Shown here: positions 25,434-33,782 of the stretch, one piece after another
Numbering within the stretch: position 1 is the stretch's first letter
Layout of the letters: the number at the start of each line of letters is the position of its first letter
Source: Calderihabitans maritimus
Lineage (GTDB): Bacteria > Bacillota > KKC1 > Calderihabitantales > Calderihabitantaceae
DNA: 34,152 nucleotides
NCBI RefSeq assembly: GCF_002207765.1
Contig: NZ_BDGJ01000065.1
Location: forward strand, 1-34,152
Reading direction: 5' to 3'
The notes under the pieces: model-generated
The model's database searches: none
The model's input: the letters and a program-made list of their open reading frames with translations, nothing else
What the model was told of the DNA's origin: nothing
Made by a program: the position numbers and the translations under genes

Positions 25434-26327
25434 TTATTGGAAAATAGCTATTATAGTTACTCCAGCCACAATTAAAGCTACATTGAAGACCAACCTCAAA
25501 TTTATCGCTTCATCTTTTTCTCTCCACAGTTTACTCAACGCCAAAGTGAATAAAGGTTCCGTATTAGCAATAGTCATCGCTACCGGTACCGATACGTAAG
25601 ATAGAGCCACAAAATAACTGAAGATAGCCGAACACGTCAATAAACCAGCGATAAGAAAGTTTTGCAACGCAGGGCGTTCCACCAGGATGATCTCTCGCAG
25701 TTTGCCTTTAGCCAAGTAATAGATGGTAAACGCAACCAACCCTCCAAAAGTGCTAACCGCGGAACCAACTATAGCGGAAGGAATAAATCTTAAACCGAGT
25801 TTTCTGGCTACATTTGTGGCGGCGAAGAGGAAGGCAGAAAACAAACCCCATAAAATACCAAACCATAGTCTGTCTTGGGCCAAGTTGTCCTTCTCTCTGC
25901 CGGTGCGTTCCGTTTCATCCTTGAGCAGATAAACACCCGTCAATACTACAGCCATGCCCAGCAAGGAAAAAATGTTCAACCATTCTCGTAAGAACAGAAA
26001 GGCCAGGAATACCGAAAAAACCGGAGAAATTATTTTGAGTGACGCCGACCGGGAAGCCCCGATGTAACTGATGCTTTTATAAAGGGAAAAACGACCGAAA
26101 ACGGGTCCCAAAATGCCAGAGATCAAAAAAATGATCAGACCGCTGGTATTATAGATTTCAGTTTGACCACGAAAAAGGAAAGTCATTCCGATTCCGAAAA
26201 AGATTACGTTAGCGGCAATAGTGTAGAATACAGCACTGTCACTGGAGCCATAGCGCAGTCCTCTTTTGACAAATATACTGCTGGCACTGAAGCTGAAAGC
26301 CGTGACCAGAGCAAACACAATTCCCAT
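25434..26327 (-). CDS. EamA/DMT-family membrane transporter
   Basis: Drug/metabolite transporter superfamily, typically exporting or importing amino acids and related small molecules. About ten hydrophobic helices in two EamA repeats: the first from MGIVFALVTAFSFSASSIF, the second after a charged loop (DETERTGREKDNLAQD). Family pattern SVPVAMTIANTEPLFTLALS occurs near the end. The frame is open to 26375, but ATG 26327 (SD-like GAAGGG) begins exactly at the first helix, giving 297 residues. It lies between the permease and the regulator and probably serves the same pathway. Substrate unknown. Confidence 0.8.
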   Translation of the reverse strand: MGIVFALVTAFSFSASSIFVKRGLRYGSSDSAVFYTIAANVIFFGIGMTFLFRGQTEIYNTSGLIIFLISGILGPVFGRFSLYKSISYIGASRSASLKIISPVFSVFLAFLFLREWLNIFSLLGMAVVLTGVYLLKDETERTGREKDNLAQDRLWFGILWGLFSAFLFAATNVARKLGLRFIPSAIVGSAVSTFGGLVAFTIYYLAKGKLREIILVERPALQNFLIAGLLTCSAIFSYFVALSYVSVPVAMTIANTEPLFTLALSKLWREKDEAINLRLVFNVALIVAGVTIIAIFQ

Positions 26328-26394
26328 TTGGAAGCCCTTCCCCTCAGTTACTTCTCTCCGGCAAGTCAATAGCAAACAGGTCGTGAAACAGTGC

Positions 26395-26426
26395 CTTGGG
26401 CCTTGAATAATACTTCAAGGCCCAAG
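26395..26426. terminator. Perfect 13-bp hairpin between permease and EamA gene
   Basis: CTTGGGCCTTGAA (26395-26407) and TTCAAGGCCCAAG (26414-26426) are exact inverse complements around six bases. No T run follows on the minus strand, so it may be an RNA-stabilising or processing structure, or a weak terminator. Confidence 0.5.
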
Positions 26427-26439
26427 CTTATCAGACCGA

Positions 26440-27828
26440 TTACATCATGAATAACACCGCAAAAATAGTAGCTACTACAAGTCCCGCGATAACCGGTATA
26501 GTATTTTTCCTCACCAGGTCTAGTACGGGAACGCCCACAATACCAGCAACAGCCACCAGAGAACTCCAGGCAACGAGAGCACCGCCACCTACCCAAATTG
26601 CTCCCAGCTGACCCAGAGAACCCAGGGTAGCCGCAACATTGGCATCTCCCGAAGCCATAGCTCCAGCTAACGTTCCCACAACCGGTAATCCCGAGAAGCC
26701 GGAACCATCCAAACCGGTGATTGCACCCAGGATTAACAATCCGAAGGCGGCCATGAACCCGGTAGGCGGAATAACCTTCGCCACCATTTCTCCTACGTCG
26801 AACAAGAAACCGGGAGCCCCATCACCCAGAATATTAACCACTACTTCAGGATTTCCCAGGAAAAAGAAGCCAGCAATAGGAATTATGGGCCCCATTACTT
26901 TGAAGGCGAACACTAGGCCGTCGGCCACATAGTCTGCCATTTTGTCAAAACCACCGATACCGTCGATCGTAACCGTAGCTACAAGCATAATCAAAAGAGC
27001 TACCCCGCCCAACAAGGCCGAAGCATCGCCGCCTTTGATATCAAAACCAAACATAGAAACTACTACACCGATCATTGCTGCGATAAGCAAATAAACCAGA
27101 AACTTACCTTTGGTCAAATCTACCTTTTTCTCCTCAGCTTGTCCCACGGGAAGAGACATCTCTGCCGTAGCCGCGGTTTCCGCCTTTTGGTGCTGGAAGT
27201 TTCTGATGTCTTCTCGATTTAAAATATATCCTAAAGGAATAGCTACCGCTCCGGCAATGAGAGTCAGCAGTCCTCCCTTCCAGGTGACCAGTTCTGTAGC
27301 AACCCCCGCAGATGCCGCCGTTAAACCGGGAGCACCCTGGATAATCACGTCACCGGCGAGAGTCATTGCCTGTCCGGCCAAGGCTAAGGCCACGGCACCC
27401 AACATAGGTGGGAGTCCGGCTCTTACCGCCGCAGGTACTAGCAGCGCTCCGATCAAAGGAACAGCCGGAGTAGGCCAGAAGAACAACGAAATTATGACCG
27501 TAGCTACGCAAACTACTATATAGCTTACCAGCGGAGAAACCATTAATTTACTCATTGGCTTAACCAGCAATTCATCTCCGCCGGTAGCGCTGATAGACTT
27601 TAACATGGCTACCATTAAACTAATGATCAAGAAAATACCAAATAATTCTTTCGCCGCCACCAGGCTGGCATTAAATACCGCTTGTACCGCCGTTATCAGA
27701 TTACCGGTGTACACCAAGCCAATTAAAAATGTGAATACAATACACGGAATAACTACATTTCGGCGGAGTATCATGGTTAGAACAACCACCAACACCCCTA
27801 AGACGTATAACCAATGAGCTAAAGTCAC
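26440..27828 (-). CDS. Large multi-spanning permease, probably for a carboxylate or amino acid
   Basis: 462 residues with about 11-13 hydrophobic helices, starting TLAHWLYVLGVLVVVLTMIL. A cytoplasmic loop at about 205-235 (LNREDIRNFQHQKAETAATA) splits two halves, as in ion-transporter-superfamily carriers (GntP, DcuC and citrate-carrier relatives). Notable intramembrane motifs: FFWPTPAVPLIGALLVPAA, QAMTLAGDVIIQGAPGLT and TGLDGSGFSGLPVVGTLAG, Gly/Pro/Ser-rich hairpins typical of substrate and ion sites. I cannot assign a subfamily. GTG start with GGAGGTG upstream. As the first transporter in the accessory block it is the best candidate importer for the B12 pathway substrate. Confidence 0.65.
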   Translation of the reverse strand: MTLAHWLYVLGVLVVVLTMILRRNVVIPCIVFTFLIGLVYTGNLITAVQAVFNASLVAAKELFGIFLIISLMVAMLKSISATGGDELLVKPMSKLMVSPLVSYIVVCVATVIISLFFWPTPAVPLIGALLVPAAVRAGLPPMLGAVALALAGQAMTLAGDVIIQGAPGLTAASAGVATELVTWKGGLLTLIAGAVAIPLGYILNREDIRNFQHQKAETAATAEMSLPVGQAEEKKVDLTKGKFLVYLLIAAMIGVVVSMFGFDIKGGDASALLGGVALLIMLVATVTIDGIGGFDKMADYVADGLVFAFKVMGPIIPIAGFFFLGNPEVVVNILGDGAPGFLFDVGEMVAKVIPPTGFMAAFGLLILGAITGLDGSGFSGLPVVGTLAGAMASGDANVAATLGSLGQLGAIWVGGGALVAWSSLVAVAGIVGVPVLDLVRKNTIPVIAGLVVATIFAVLFMM

Positions 27829-27975
27829 ACCAGCACCTCCAAACTTTTTAAGTAAGATTTGATGTTTCAGATAATTAATCCCCTAATCTCCCCGTTGCCC
27901 CTAGCTGTCGTTTAGAGATTTTGAACTTCCTGCTTTTCCCCTTCCAACCTCCTTTCCTTATGTAAGATCAACGAA

Positions 27976-28662
27976 CTACCGCTCATCACCAGATAGTGAA
28001 TTCTCAATTCTCCTAACCTCTTTTTGTCTTAAAAGCTGGCCAATACCTAGAACCAGAATAATGGCGGTTAACGGCACCAACCATTCGGGTATCTGATTTT
28101 CAACCCAATGGCTTATAAACTGTTCGGATACAATCATCTCACCAGCCGTCCAAGCCAGTACCGCAGCCCCAGCCTGGATGATTATCGGAAAGCGTTCCAT
28201 TAAAGCGAGAAGTACCCGGCTACCAAAAATTACAATGGGAATGCTCAACGATAAACCAAACACCAGCAAGCCTACATGTCCTCGGGCTGCCCCTGCAATT
28301 CCAAGAACATTATCCAGACTCATAACAAAATCCGCCGCTATAATGATTTTAATAGCCTGAAACAAATTGCTCGCCGCATCGACTTCTTTTTCTTCTTTTT
28401 CTTCTCTTAAAAGTTTGAGAGCTATAACCAGTAGCAATAAACCTCCTATCAACCGCAAGAAAGACACACGCAACAACTGTATGGCCACGGTAGCCAGGAT
28501 AACTCTTAAAAATACGGCGCCAAATGTTCCCAGGTAAATGGCTTTTTTCCTATCCTTTTCCGGCAAAAGACGACAGGCCATGGCAATTACTACTGCATTG
28601 TCACCACTCAACACTAGATCGATCATTATAATACTAAGCACAGGTAATATTAAATCCAACAA
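27976..28662 (-). CDS. TerC-family (YjbE-type) integral membrane protein
   Basis: 228 residues with about seven membrane helices. It has the paired acidic family motifs LSGDNAVVIA (D21-N22) and SLDNVLGIA (D117-N118). TerC-family proteins in Firmicutes are linked to metal (manganese) efflux and metalation of secreted enzymes. TTG start with AGGAGGG upstream. Its leader does not show the yybP-ykoY riboswitch as far as I can see. Instead, two palindromes (28683 and 28766) match the operator candidate of the neighbouring B12 operon. It separates the accessory genes from trmH. Confidence 0.82.
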   Translation of the reverse strand: MLDLILPVLSIIMIDLVLSGDNAVVIAMACRLLPEKDRKKAIYLGTFGAVFLRVILATVAIQLLRVSFLRLIGGLLLLVIALKLLREEKEEKEVDAASNLFQAIKIIIAADFVMSLDNVLGIAGAARGHVGLLVFGLSLSIPIVIFGSRVLLALMERFPIIIQAGAAVLAWTAGEMIVSEQFISHWVENQIPEWLVPLTAIILVLGIGQLLRQKEVRRIENSLSGDER

Positions 28663-28682
28663 CGAACCCTCCTAAATATTCG

Positions 28683-28697
28683 CTCATCACGGATGAG
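28683..28697. promoter_or_regulatory. Palindrome proximal to the TerC-type gene
   Basis: CTCATCACGGATGAG: six-base perfect arms, three-base centre, 21 bases upstream of the start codon and near the SD. Confidence 0.4.
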
Positions 28698-28765
28698 GAT
28701 TGTTTTTTATAAATAAATGGCTGAACTATCTTTTATCACGCCCCCTCCCTCTTATTGTTCATTCA

Positions 28766-28780
28766 CTCATCATTGATGAG
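28766..28780. promoter_or_regulatory. Perfect 15-base palindrome distal to the TerC-type gene
   Basis: CTCATCATTGATGAG: seven-base perfect arms around one base, the best copy of the series. Centre-to-centre distance to the proximal copy is 83 bases, about eight helical turns. Confidence 0.5.
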
Positions 28781-28864
28781 GATTTTATTCGACAAGATTT
28801 TTCTTTTTCCTGCTGAAAAATAAAAAAATTCAGGTAGTAATAATTTTCACGAACAAATATATGG

Positions 28865-28882
28865 TCTGGCTTTTCAGCCAGA
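28865..28882 (-). terminator. Hairpin after the trmH-like gene
   Basis: TCTGGCT (28865-28871) pairs with AGCCAGA (28876-28882) around four bases, directly after the stop codon. The following minus-strand sequence (CCATATATTTGTTC) is only moderately U-rich. Confidence 0.45.
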
Positions 28883-28886
28883 TGTC

Positions 28887-29687
28887 TTACACTTCTTTAC
28901 TTTGACGTACCACTTCATATAAAAGAAGGGCTGCCGCTATCGCAGCATTTAACGATTCTGCTCTGCCCGGTAGAGGAATTTTGACCAAAATATCAGCCTC
29001 TTGCAAAAGTACCTTAGAAGGCCCGCTGTTTTCATTCCCCACCGCCAGAGCTACTGGAGGCTTAAGGTTCACATCCCAGTAATCAGTTTTGGCCGCCACA
29101 TGCGCAACCGCCAGCTTAATTCCTGCAGGACGTAAGACTTTGATTAATTCTCCGGTAGCAACGCGGATCAAAGGGATGCGAAACACGGACCCCATAGTTG
29201 CACGTAAGACCTTATCATTGTAAAAGTCAACCGTCCCTTCCGTAGCCACTACTCCGCTTGCCGATACTGCATCAGCCGTCCGTATCATGGTGCCTAAATT
29301 TCCCGGATCCTGAACCCCGTCAGCTATTAGCAGAATGCCCGGTCGGATTCGGAATATTTGAGACAGATTTGAATTCTTTTGGTAAAGTACAGCCAGTATT
29401 CCCTGCGGATTTTCCGTCCGGCATAACTTTCTAAACAAATTATCTTCCACCGGATAGCTTTTAATGTTTTTCTTCTCTATTTCCTCCAGTAGTTTTTTGC
29501 CTCGTGAAGTTTTCCCCACTTCAGGGGAATACAGCACAAAATCAAATGCCACAGACGAAACTAGCGCTTCTTCCAACATTCGAATTCCTTCGATTACAAA
29601 TTTGCCGGTTTCTTCTCGTTTCTTACGCTTTTGTAAAGCGGCAACCAGCTTTATTAAAGGATTCTGACGGGAGGTAAGAATCTTCAT
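28887..29687 (-). CDS. TrmH/SpoU-family RNA 2'-O-methyltransferase
   Basis: SPOUT-class enzyme that methylates a ribose in rRNA or tRNA using S-adenosylmethionine. 266 residues: an N-terminal substrate-binding domain (SRQNPLIKLVAALQKRKKRE, FVIEGIRMLEEAL) and the knotted domain with motif 1 (DGVQDPGNLGTMIRTA), motif 2 (LAVGNENSGPS) and motif 3 (PLPGRAESLNAAIAAAL). Resembles the B. subtilis YsgA group, often next to pheST. Here about 12 kb of accessory genes intervene. ATG start with GGAGG at a long 12-base spacing, 18 bases after the K+ regulator gene. Confidence 0.9.
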   Translation of the reverse strand: MKILTSRQNPLIKLVAALQKRKKREETGKFVIEGIRMLEEALVSSVAFDFVLYSPEVGKTSRGKKLLEEIEKKNIKSYPVEDNLFRKLCRTENPQGILAVLYQKNSNLSQIFRIRPGILLIADGVQDPGNLGTMIRTADAVSASGVVATEGTVDFYNDKVLRATMGSVFRIPLIRVATGELIKVLRPAGIKLAVAHVAAKTDYWDVNLKPPVALAVGNENSGPSKVLLQEADILVKIPLPGRAESLNAAIAAALLLYEVVRQSKEV

Positions 29688-29705
29688 ATTGTGCAGACGC
29701 CTCCA

Positions 29706-30356
29706 TTAACCTATGTCCAACTTCTTTAATCCCTCTTTTGAACCTATCACTACCAAAACATCACCGTCATAAACCCTGACATCAGCACCAGGAGCAGCCA
29801 GAACTTCATTTCCCTTCTTAACGACTATTACAGTGACGCCGTACCGGGCTCTTAGATTTAGCTCGCCCAGAGTTTTACCGTGAAATTCAGCCGGACATGC
29901 TACTTCCACAATACTATAATCTGGAGCCAGTTCAATATAATCCAGTACATTAGTAGCTATCAGGTTATGGGCCAGTCGGATGCCCATATCCCGCTCTGGA
30001 TACACAACTTGATCGGCACCCACTCTTTCCAAAACTTTACCATGCATTTCATTTAAAGCCTTAGCTACCACCCTTTGAACTCCTAGTTCTTTTAATATCA
30101 AAGTTACTAAAATGCTGGCCTGTACATCTTGTCCTATAGCCACCACTACCGCATCAAAATTACGCACCCCAAGAGTCTTCAGGGCCTCTTCATCCATGGC
30201 GTCAATTTGAACTGCATGGGTTACATACTCCGAAATATTTTGCACTCTTTCTTCAGAGACATCAACAGCCAGAACTTCGTGCCCCATTTGAGATAGAGTC
30301 TTAGCCAGACTGCTGCCAAAACGCCCCAAACCTATCACTACAAAACTCTTTTTCAT
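29706..30356 (-). CDS. TrkA/KtrA-type K+ channel gating protein
   Basis: Cytoplasmic RCK protein that binds NAD(H) or ATP/ADP and gates a K+ transporter (KtrB/TrkH type). 216 residues: RCK_N (about 1-130) with GLGRFG (9-14) and acidic D32 at the end of the second strand, and RCK_C (about 135-216) ending in GDVLVVIGSKEGLKKL, the c-di-AMP or ligand-binding half in this family. No membrane K+ subunit gene is in the window. ATG start with GAGGGG upstream. It follows the rplT terminator, so it probably begins a new transcript with trmH. Confidence 0.9.
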   Translation of the reverse strand: MKKSFVVIGLGRFGSSLAKTLSQMGHEVLAVDVSEERVQNISEYVTHAVQIDAMDEEALKTLGVRNFDAVVVAIGQDVQASILVTLILKELGVQRVVAKALNEMHGKVLERVGADQVVYPERDMGIRLAHNLIATNVLDYIELAPDYSIVEVACPAEFHGKTLGELNLRARYGVTVIVVKKGNEVLAAPGADVRVYDGDVLVVIGSKEGLKKLDIG

Positions 30357-30440
30357 AAGCCAACACCCCTCACACCATCATACTTTGTCTATTGTTTTAT
30401 ACTTCTCAAGCCCTTGAAAATCTAATACTTTCGATAGCAT

Positions 30441-30466
30441 AAAAAGAAAAGGCGACCACCGTCGCC
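30441..30466 (-). terminator. Intrinsic terminator of the infC-rpmI-rplT operon
   Basis: Minus strand: GGCGAC/GTCGCC stem (30466-30451) with four-base loop followed by TTTTCTTTTT. It directly abuts the rplT stop codon. Confidence 0.85.
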
Positions 30467-30826
30467 CTAGGCATTCAATTTTTCCTTGGCTACTTCAACT
30501 AACTTGGAGAAAGCTTTATGGTCGTGCACAGCCAATTCGGCCAACATTTTTCGGTTAATTTCTATTCCCGCTTGTTTAAGGCCGTTAATAAAGCGGCTGT
30601 AAGACAAACCGTTTAATCTTGCAGCAGCATTAATTCTAGCTATCCACAGTTTCCGAAAATCACCTTTTCTCTTTTTGCGGTGAGCATAAGCATAAGCCAA
30701 AGATTTTAAAACTTGCTCGTTAGCCGGTCGGAACAATTTCGATTTAGCTCCCCAGTATCCTTTAGCCAATTTAAGAATTTTTTTATGACGTCTTCGTTTT
30801 GTAACTCCCCTTTTAACGCGCGGCAT
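30467..30826 (-). CDS. rplT: Ribosomal protein L20
   Basis: Large-subunit assembly protein that also represses its own operon by binding the leader RNA. 119 residues with the family start [40 protein letters not shown] and [17 protein letters not shown]. Third gene of infC-rpmI-rplT, followed by a terminator. Confidence 0.98.
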   Translation of the reverse strand: MPRVKRGVTKRRRHKKILKLAKGYWGAKSKLFRPANEQVLKSLAYAYAHRKKRKGDFRKLWIARINAAARLNGLSYSRFINGLKQAGIEINRKMLAELAVHDHKAFSKLVEVAKEKLNA

Positions 30827-30850
30827 AAAAACTACCCCCTTCCAATGTTC

Positions 30851-31048
30851 CTAAGCATACGGCAATAATTTCCTGATTCTCCTCCGGTCTGCGGCGCTCA
30901 CCAATCCACCCTGGCGCAACTTTCTCTTTCTTTTAGCACTCTTTTTTTCCAATAAGTGAGATTTAAAAGCCTTCGCCCGCTTAACTTTTCCTTTACCCGT
31001 AAGCTTAAAACGTTTGGCTGCACCTCGGTGCGTTTTCATCTTGGGCAT
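30851..31048 (-). CDS. rpmI: Ribosomal protein L35
   Basis: Basic 65-residue large-subunit protein, [20 protein letters not shown] at the N-terminus and [10 protein letters not shown] at the end. The frame is open six codons further, but ATG 31048 has GGAGG (31056-31060) seven bases upstream and gives the family start. It lies 24 bases before rplT. Confidence 0.98.
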   Translation of the reverse strand: MPKMKTHRGAAKRFKLTGKGKVKRAKAFKSHLLEKKSAKRKRKLRQGGLVSAADRRRIRKLLPYA

Positions 31049-31067
31049 CTGTAAGCCTCCTCTCAAT

Positions 31068-31580
31068 CTATTCTTGCTTAGGCATTAGAATCATAACCAT
31101 ATTTCTACCTTCTACCTTTGGAGGCCGCTCTACAGAAGCTAAATCTTTGACCTCCTCTGCCAATCTATCGCACAGCTCTTTACCCAGTTCCGCATGAGAA
31201 ATTTCCCGGCCGCGGAACATAATCGTCACCTTGACCTTATCCCCATGCTTTAAAAAACGAATCGCATTGCGGAGTTTAACTTGGAAATCATGCTCTTCAA
31301 TGCTCGGACGCAGTTTAACCTCTTTTACGTTAATTACCTTTTGTTTTTTGCGAGCTTCTCTTTCCTTCTTACTCTGTTCGTACTTATACTTGCCGTAATC
31401 CATAATACGGCATACCGGCGGGTTAGCATTTGGCGCTACTTCTACTAAATCAAGGCCTTTTCCCTGGGCCACCTTCAACGCATCCCGTAGCGGCATAATA
31501 CCTATTTGTTGACCCTCTACGTCGATTAACCTTACTTCCCGCGCCCGAATTTCCTCATTAATTCTTAAATCTTTACTAAT
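31068..31580 (-). CDS. infC: Translation initiation factor IF-3 (AUU start)
   Basis: IF-3 checks the start codon on the 30S subunit and prevents premature 50S joining. An ATG-started reading from 31496 would lack the N-terminal domain. The frame continues upstream as [20 protein letters not shown] to an ATT at 31580, nine bases after SD GGAGG (31594-31590). This gives a normal 170 residues, and the AUU start is the classic autoregulatory feature of infC. N-domain (about 1-75), Lys-rich linker ([15 protein letters not shown]), C-domain with [18 protein letters not shown] and [12 protein letters not shown]. First gene of the L20 operon. Confidence 0.96.
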   Translation of the reverse strand: MSKDLRINEEIRAREVRLIDVEGQQIGIMPLRDALKVAQGKGLDLVEVAPNANPPVCRIMDYGKYKYEQSKKEREARKKQKVINVKEVKLRPSIEEHDFQVKLRNAIRFLKHGDKVKVTIMFRGREISHAELGKELCDRLAEEVKDLASVERPPKVEGRNMVMILMPKQE

Positions 31581-31604
31581 GTTGTGTCACCTCCGGCTAA
31601 TTTA

Positions 31605-31757
31605 CCCCTCTATACAGAAAAAAAGCGGATGAAACCATCCGCCAAAAAAAGCACTCCTATTACCATTTACCATTGTAATAAACCTTATAAGCAGCTCGAG
31701 GCGCCATAAGGTGAGAAGCGGACGGCTTCTACTTTATGTTACACTATTGAATTTTAC
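31605..31757 (-). promoter_or_regulatory. L20-type autoregulatory leader of infC-rpmI-rplT
   Basis: A roughly 150-base untranslated leader between promoter and infC with a strong terminator hairpin (31618-31642) and upstream pairing segments (minus-strand ACCTTAT with ATAAGGT, and AAGCCGTCCGCTT). Position and layout match the Firmicutes L20 leader, in which L20 binding favours termination. Assignment by context, not by a covariance search. Confidence 0.75.
31618..31642 (-). terminator. Attenuator terminator in the infC leader
   Basis: GCGGATG/CATCCGC stem (31625-31631, 31636-31642) with four-base loop, followed on the minus strand by seven T. Confidence 0.85.
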
Positions 31758-31763
31758 CTGACT

Positions 31764-31792
31764 AGTATAGCATAACCTCTTTTAAGCGTCAA
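31764..31792 (-). promoter_or_regulatory. Sigma-A-type promoter of the infC operon
   Basis: Minus strand: TTGACG (31792-31787), 17-base spacer, TATACT (31769-31764). Start of transcription expected near 31757. Confidence 0.8.
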
Positions 31793-31842
31793 TATTTTCC
31801 CAGCGCAATTTTTTAAAGTTAGTTCTGGCCGCATAGAATTAC

Positions 31843-33753
31843 TTATGATTTAGCTTCAATTTCGGCTTCAATATCGGCAATAAACCGACCTACCGGGACT
31901 GCTCCCAGGTCTCCCTCAGTTCTTTTACGCACAGCTACCGTTTCATTTTCCACTTCTTTGTCCCCAACTATTAACATGTACGGAATCTTCTGCAGCTGGG
32001 CTTCCCGTATTTTATAACCAATCTTTTCATTACGATCGTCCACCTCTACCCGGATGCCCCGTTGCTGCATTCTTTCTTTCAGTTCAAACGCATAGGATTG
32101 ATGGCGATCGGCAATAGGCAAAAGTTTAACCTGTACGGGAGCCAGCCAGGTGGGAAAAGCCCCTCCATAATGCTCAGTTAAAATAGCCATGAAACGTTCC
32201 ATGCTGCCAAAGACCACCCGGTGAATCATTACCGGTCGATGTTTCTGGCCATCTTCGCCTATATAAGTAAGGTCAAATTTTTCCGGCATGAGAAAATCCA
32301 ACTGAATAGTTCCACATTGCCAGGTTCTTCCGAGGGAATCCCGCAGGTGAAAATCAATCTTAGGTCCATAGAAAGCACCGTCTCCTTCGTTAATCACGTA
32401 ATTCATGTTTTTTTCTTCCAAGGCCTTCTTCAGAGCAGCAATGGCCCTATCCCATATTTCATCGGAGCCCATCGATTTTTCCGGCCGGGTGGAAAGCTCC
32501 ACATGATAGTCAAATCCAAATATTTTATAAAAATAATCCACCAAATCAATTACTCCCTTGATTTCCGAAGTAATCTGGGTAGGGAGCATAAAGATATGTG
32601 CATCATCCTGCGTAAAAGCCCTCACCCGCATTAAGCCGTGAAGGACACCGGAACGTTCATGCCGGTGAACCAGACCAAGTTCAGCGAGACGCAGCGGGAA
32701 GTCCCGATAACTATGCTGTTCGGTTTTATATATGAGTATGGCTCCGGGACAATTCATCGGTTTTATTGCGTAATCCCGATCATCTATTTCTGTGAAGTAC
32801 ATGTTTTCCTTATAATGTTCCCAGTGTCCGGATCTCTCCCACAGATCCCGGTTCAGAATAATAGGTGTCTTGATTTCCTGATAACCTCTCTTGATATGCT
32901 CTTCCCGCCAAAATTTTTCTAATTCATTTCGTAAAATCATCCCCTTAGGATGGAAAAAGGGAAACCCCGGTCCTTCTTCCATAATGCTGAAAAGCCCCAG
33001 TTGAGCTCCCAATTTTCGATGATCCCGCTTACGCGCTTCTTCCAAACGTGTCAGGTGTTCATCCAGTTGGGACTTTTTCGGGAAGGAAGTACCGTAAATA
33101 CGTTGTAACATTCTGTTCTTTTCATCACCCCGCCAATAAGCCCCGGCTACACTAAGCAGTTTTACCGCTTTAATGTAGCCTGTGGAGGGGACATGCGGTC
33201 CTGCACACAAATCTACAAATTCCCCTTGACGGTAAATACTGAGAGGAGTATCTTCCGATAGTTCGTTAATCAGTTCAACTTTATAAACTTCTCCCCTGTC
33301 AGAAAAGAATTTTATGGCTTCTTCCCGGGTCATTTCTTCTCTCTCAAAAGGATAATCGGCCTCGATAATTTTCTTCATTTCTTCTTCAATGGCAGCCAAA
33401 TCCTCAGGAGTAAAAGTCTGTTTAAGGTCAAAATCATAGTAAAAACCATTTTCAATCGCCGGTCCAATTCCTAATTTCGTTCCGGGAAAGAGTCTTTGTA
33501 CCGCCTGAGCCAAAATATGAGCAGTACTGTGACGATAAACTCTCTGTCCGTCTTCGTCATCAAAAGTGAGAATTTCGAGGGTCACATCATCTTGCAGGGG
33601 TCGGTTTAGATCGATCAGCTCACCGTTTACTCTTGCCGCCACTGCATTTCGGGCAAGCTTATGACTGATATCTCGAGCTACTTGAGCCGGAGTTACCAAG
33701 ACCGGATATTCTTTAACTGAACCATCTTTCAAGGTAATCGTAATCATCGTCAC
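31843..33753 (-). CDS. thrS: Threonyl-tRNA synthetase
   Basis: Charges tRNA-Thr and edits Ser-tRNA-Thr. The frame is open to 33798, but that lies inside the T-box terminator. GTG 33753 has GGAGG (33762-33766) eight bases upstream and gives 636 residues, normal for ThrRS. TGS domain (about 1-62), editing domain with HSTAH (H75, H79), class II core with the zinc-binding residues in MNCPGAILIYK, TQDDAHIF and MIHRVVFG, and the anticodon-binding domain (PVQVKLLPIADRHQ to the end). Regulated by the T-box upstream. No clear terminator before the infC promoter. Confidence 0.97.
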   Translation of the reverse strand: MTMITITLKDGSVKEYPVLVTPAQVARDISHKLARNAVAARVNGELIDLNRPLQDDVTLEILTFDDEDGQRVYRHSTAHILAQAVQRLFPGTKLGIGPAIENGFYYDFDLKQTFTPEDLAAIEEEMKKIIEADYPFEREEMTREEAIKFFSDRGEVYKVELINELSEDTPLSIYRQGEFVDLCAGPHVPSTGYIKAVKLLSVAGAYWRGDEKNRMLQRIYGTSFPKKSQLDEHLTRLEEARKRDHRKLGAQLGLFSIMEEGPGFPFFHPKGMILRNELEKFWREEHIKRGYQEIKTPIILNRDLWERSGHWEHYKENMYFTEIDDRDYAIKPMNCPGAILIYKTEQHSYRDFPLRLAELGLVHRHERSGVLHGLMRVRAFTQDDAHIFMLPTQITSEIKGVIDLVDYFYKIFGFDYHVELSTRPEKSMGSDEIWDRAIAALKKALEEKNMNYVINEGDGAFYGPKIDFHLRDSLGRTWQCGTIQLDFLMPEKFDLTYIGEDGQKHRPVMIHRVVFGSMERFMAILTEHYGGAFPTWLAPVQVKLLPIADRHQSYAFELKERMQQRGIRVEVDDRNEKIGYKIREAQLQKIPYMLIVGDKEVENETVAVRKRTEGDLGAVPVGRFIADIEAEIEAKS

Positions 33754-33782
33754 AGCTACTACCTCCTTGCTTATAAAATTAT

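Noticed and set aside
28663-28886. yybP-ykoY manganese riboswitch before the TerC-type gene
   Set aside because: The conserved loop sequences of that riboswitch are not visible; only palindromes are seen.
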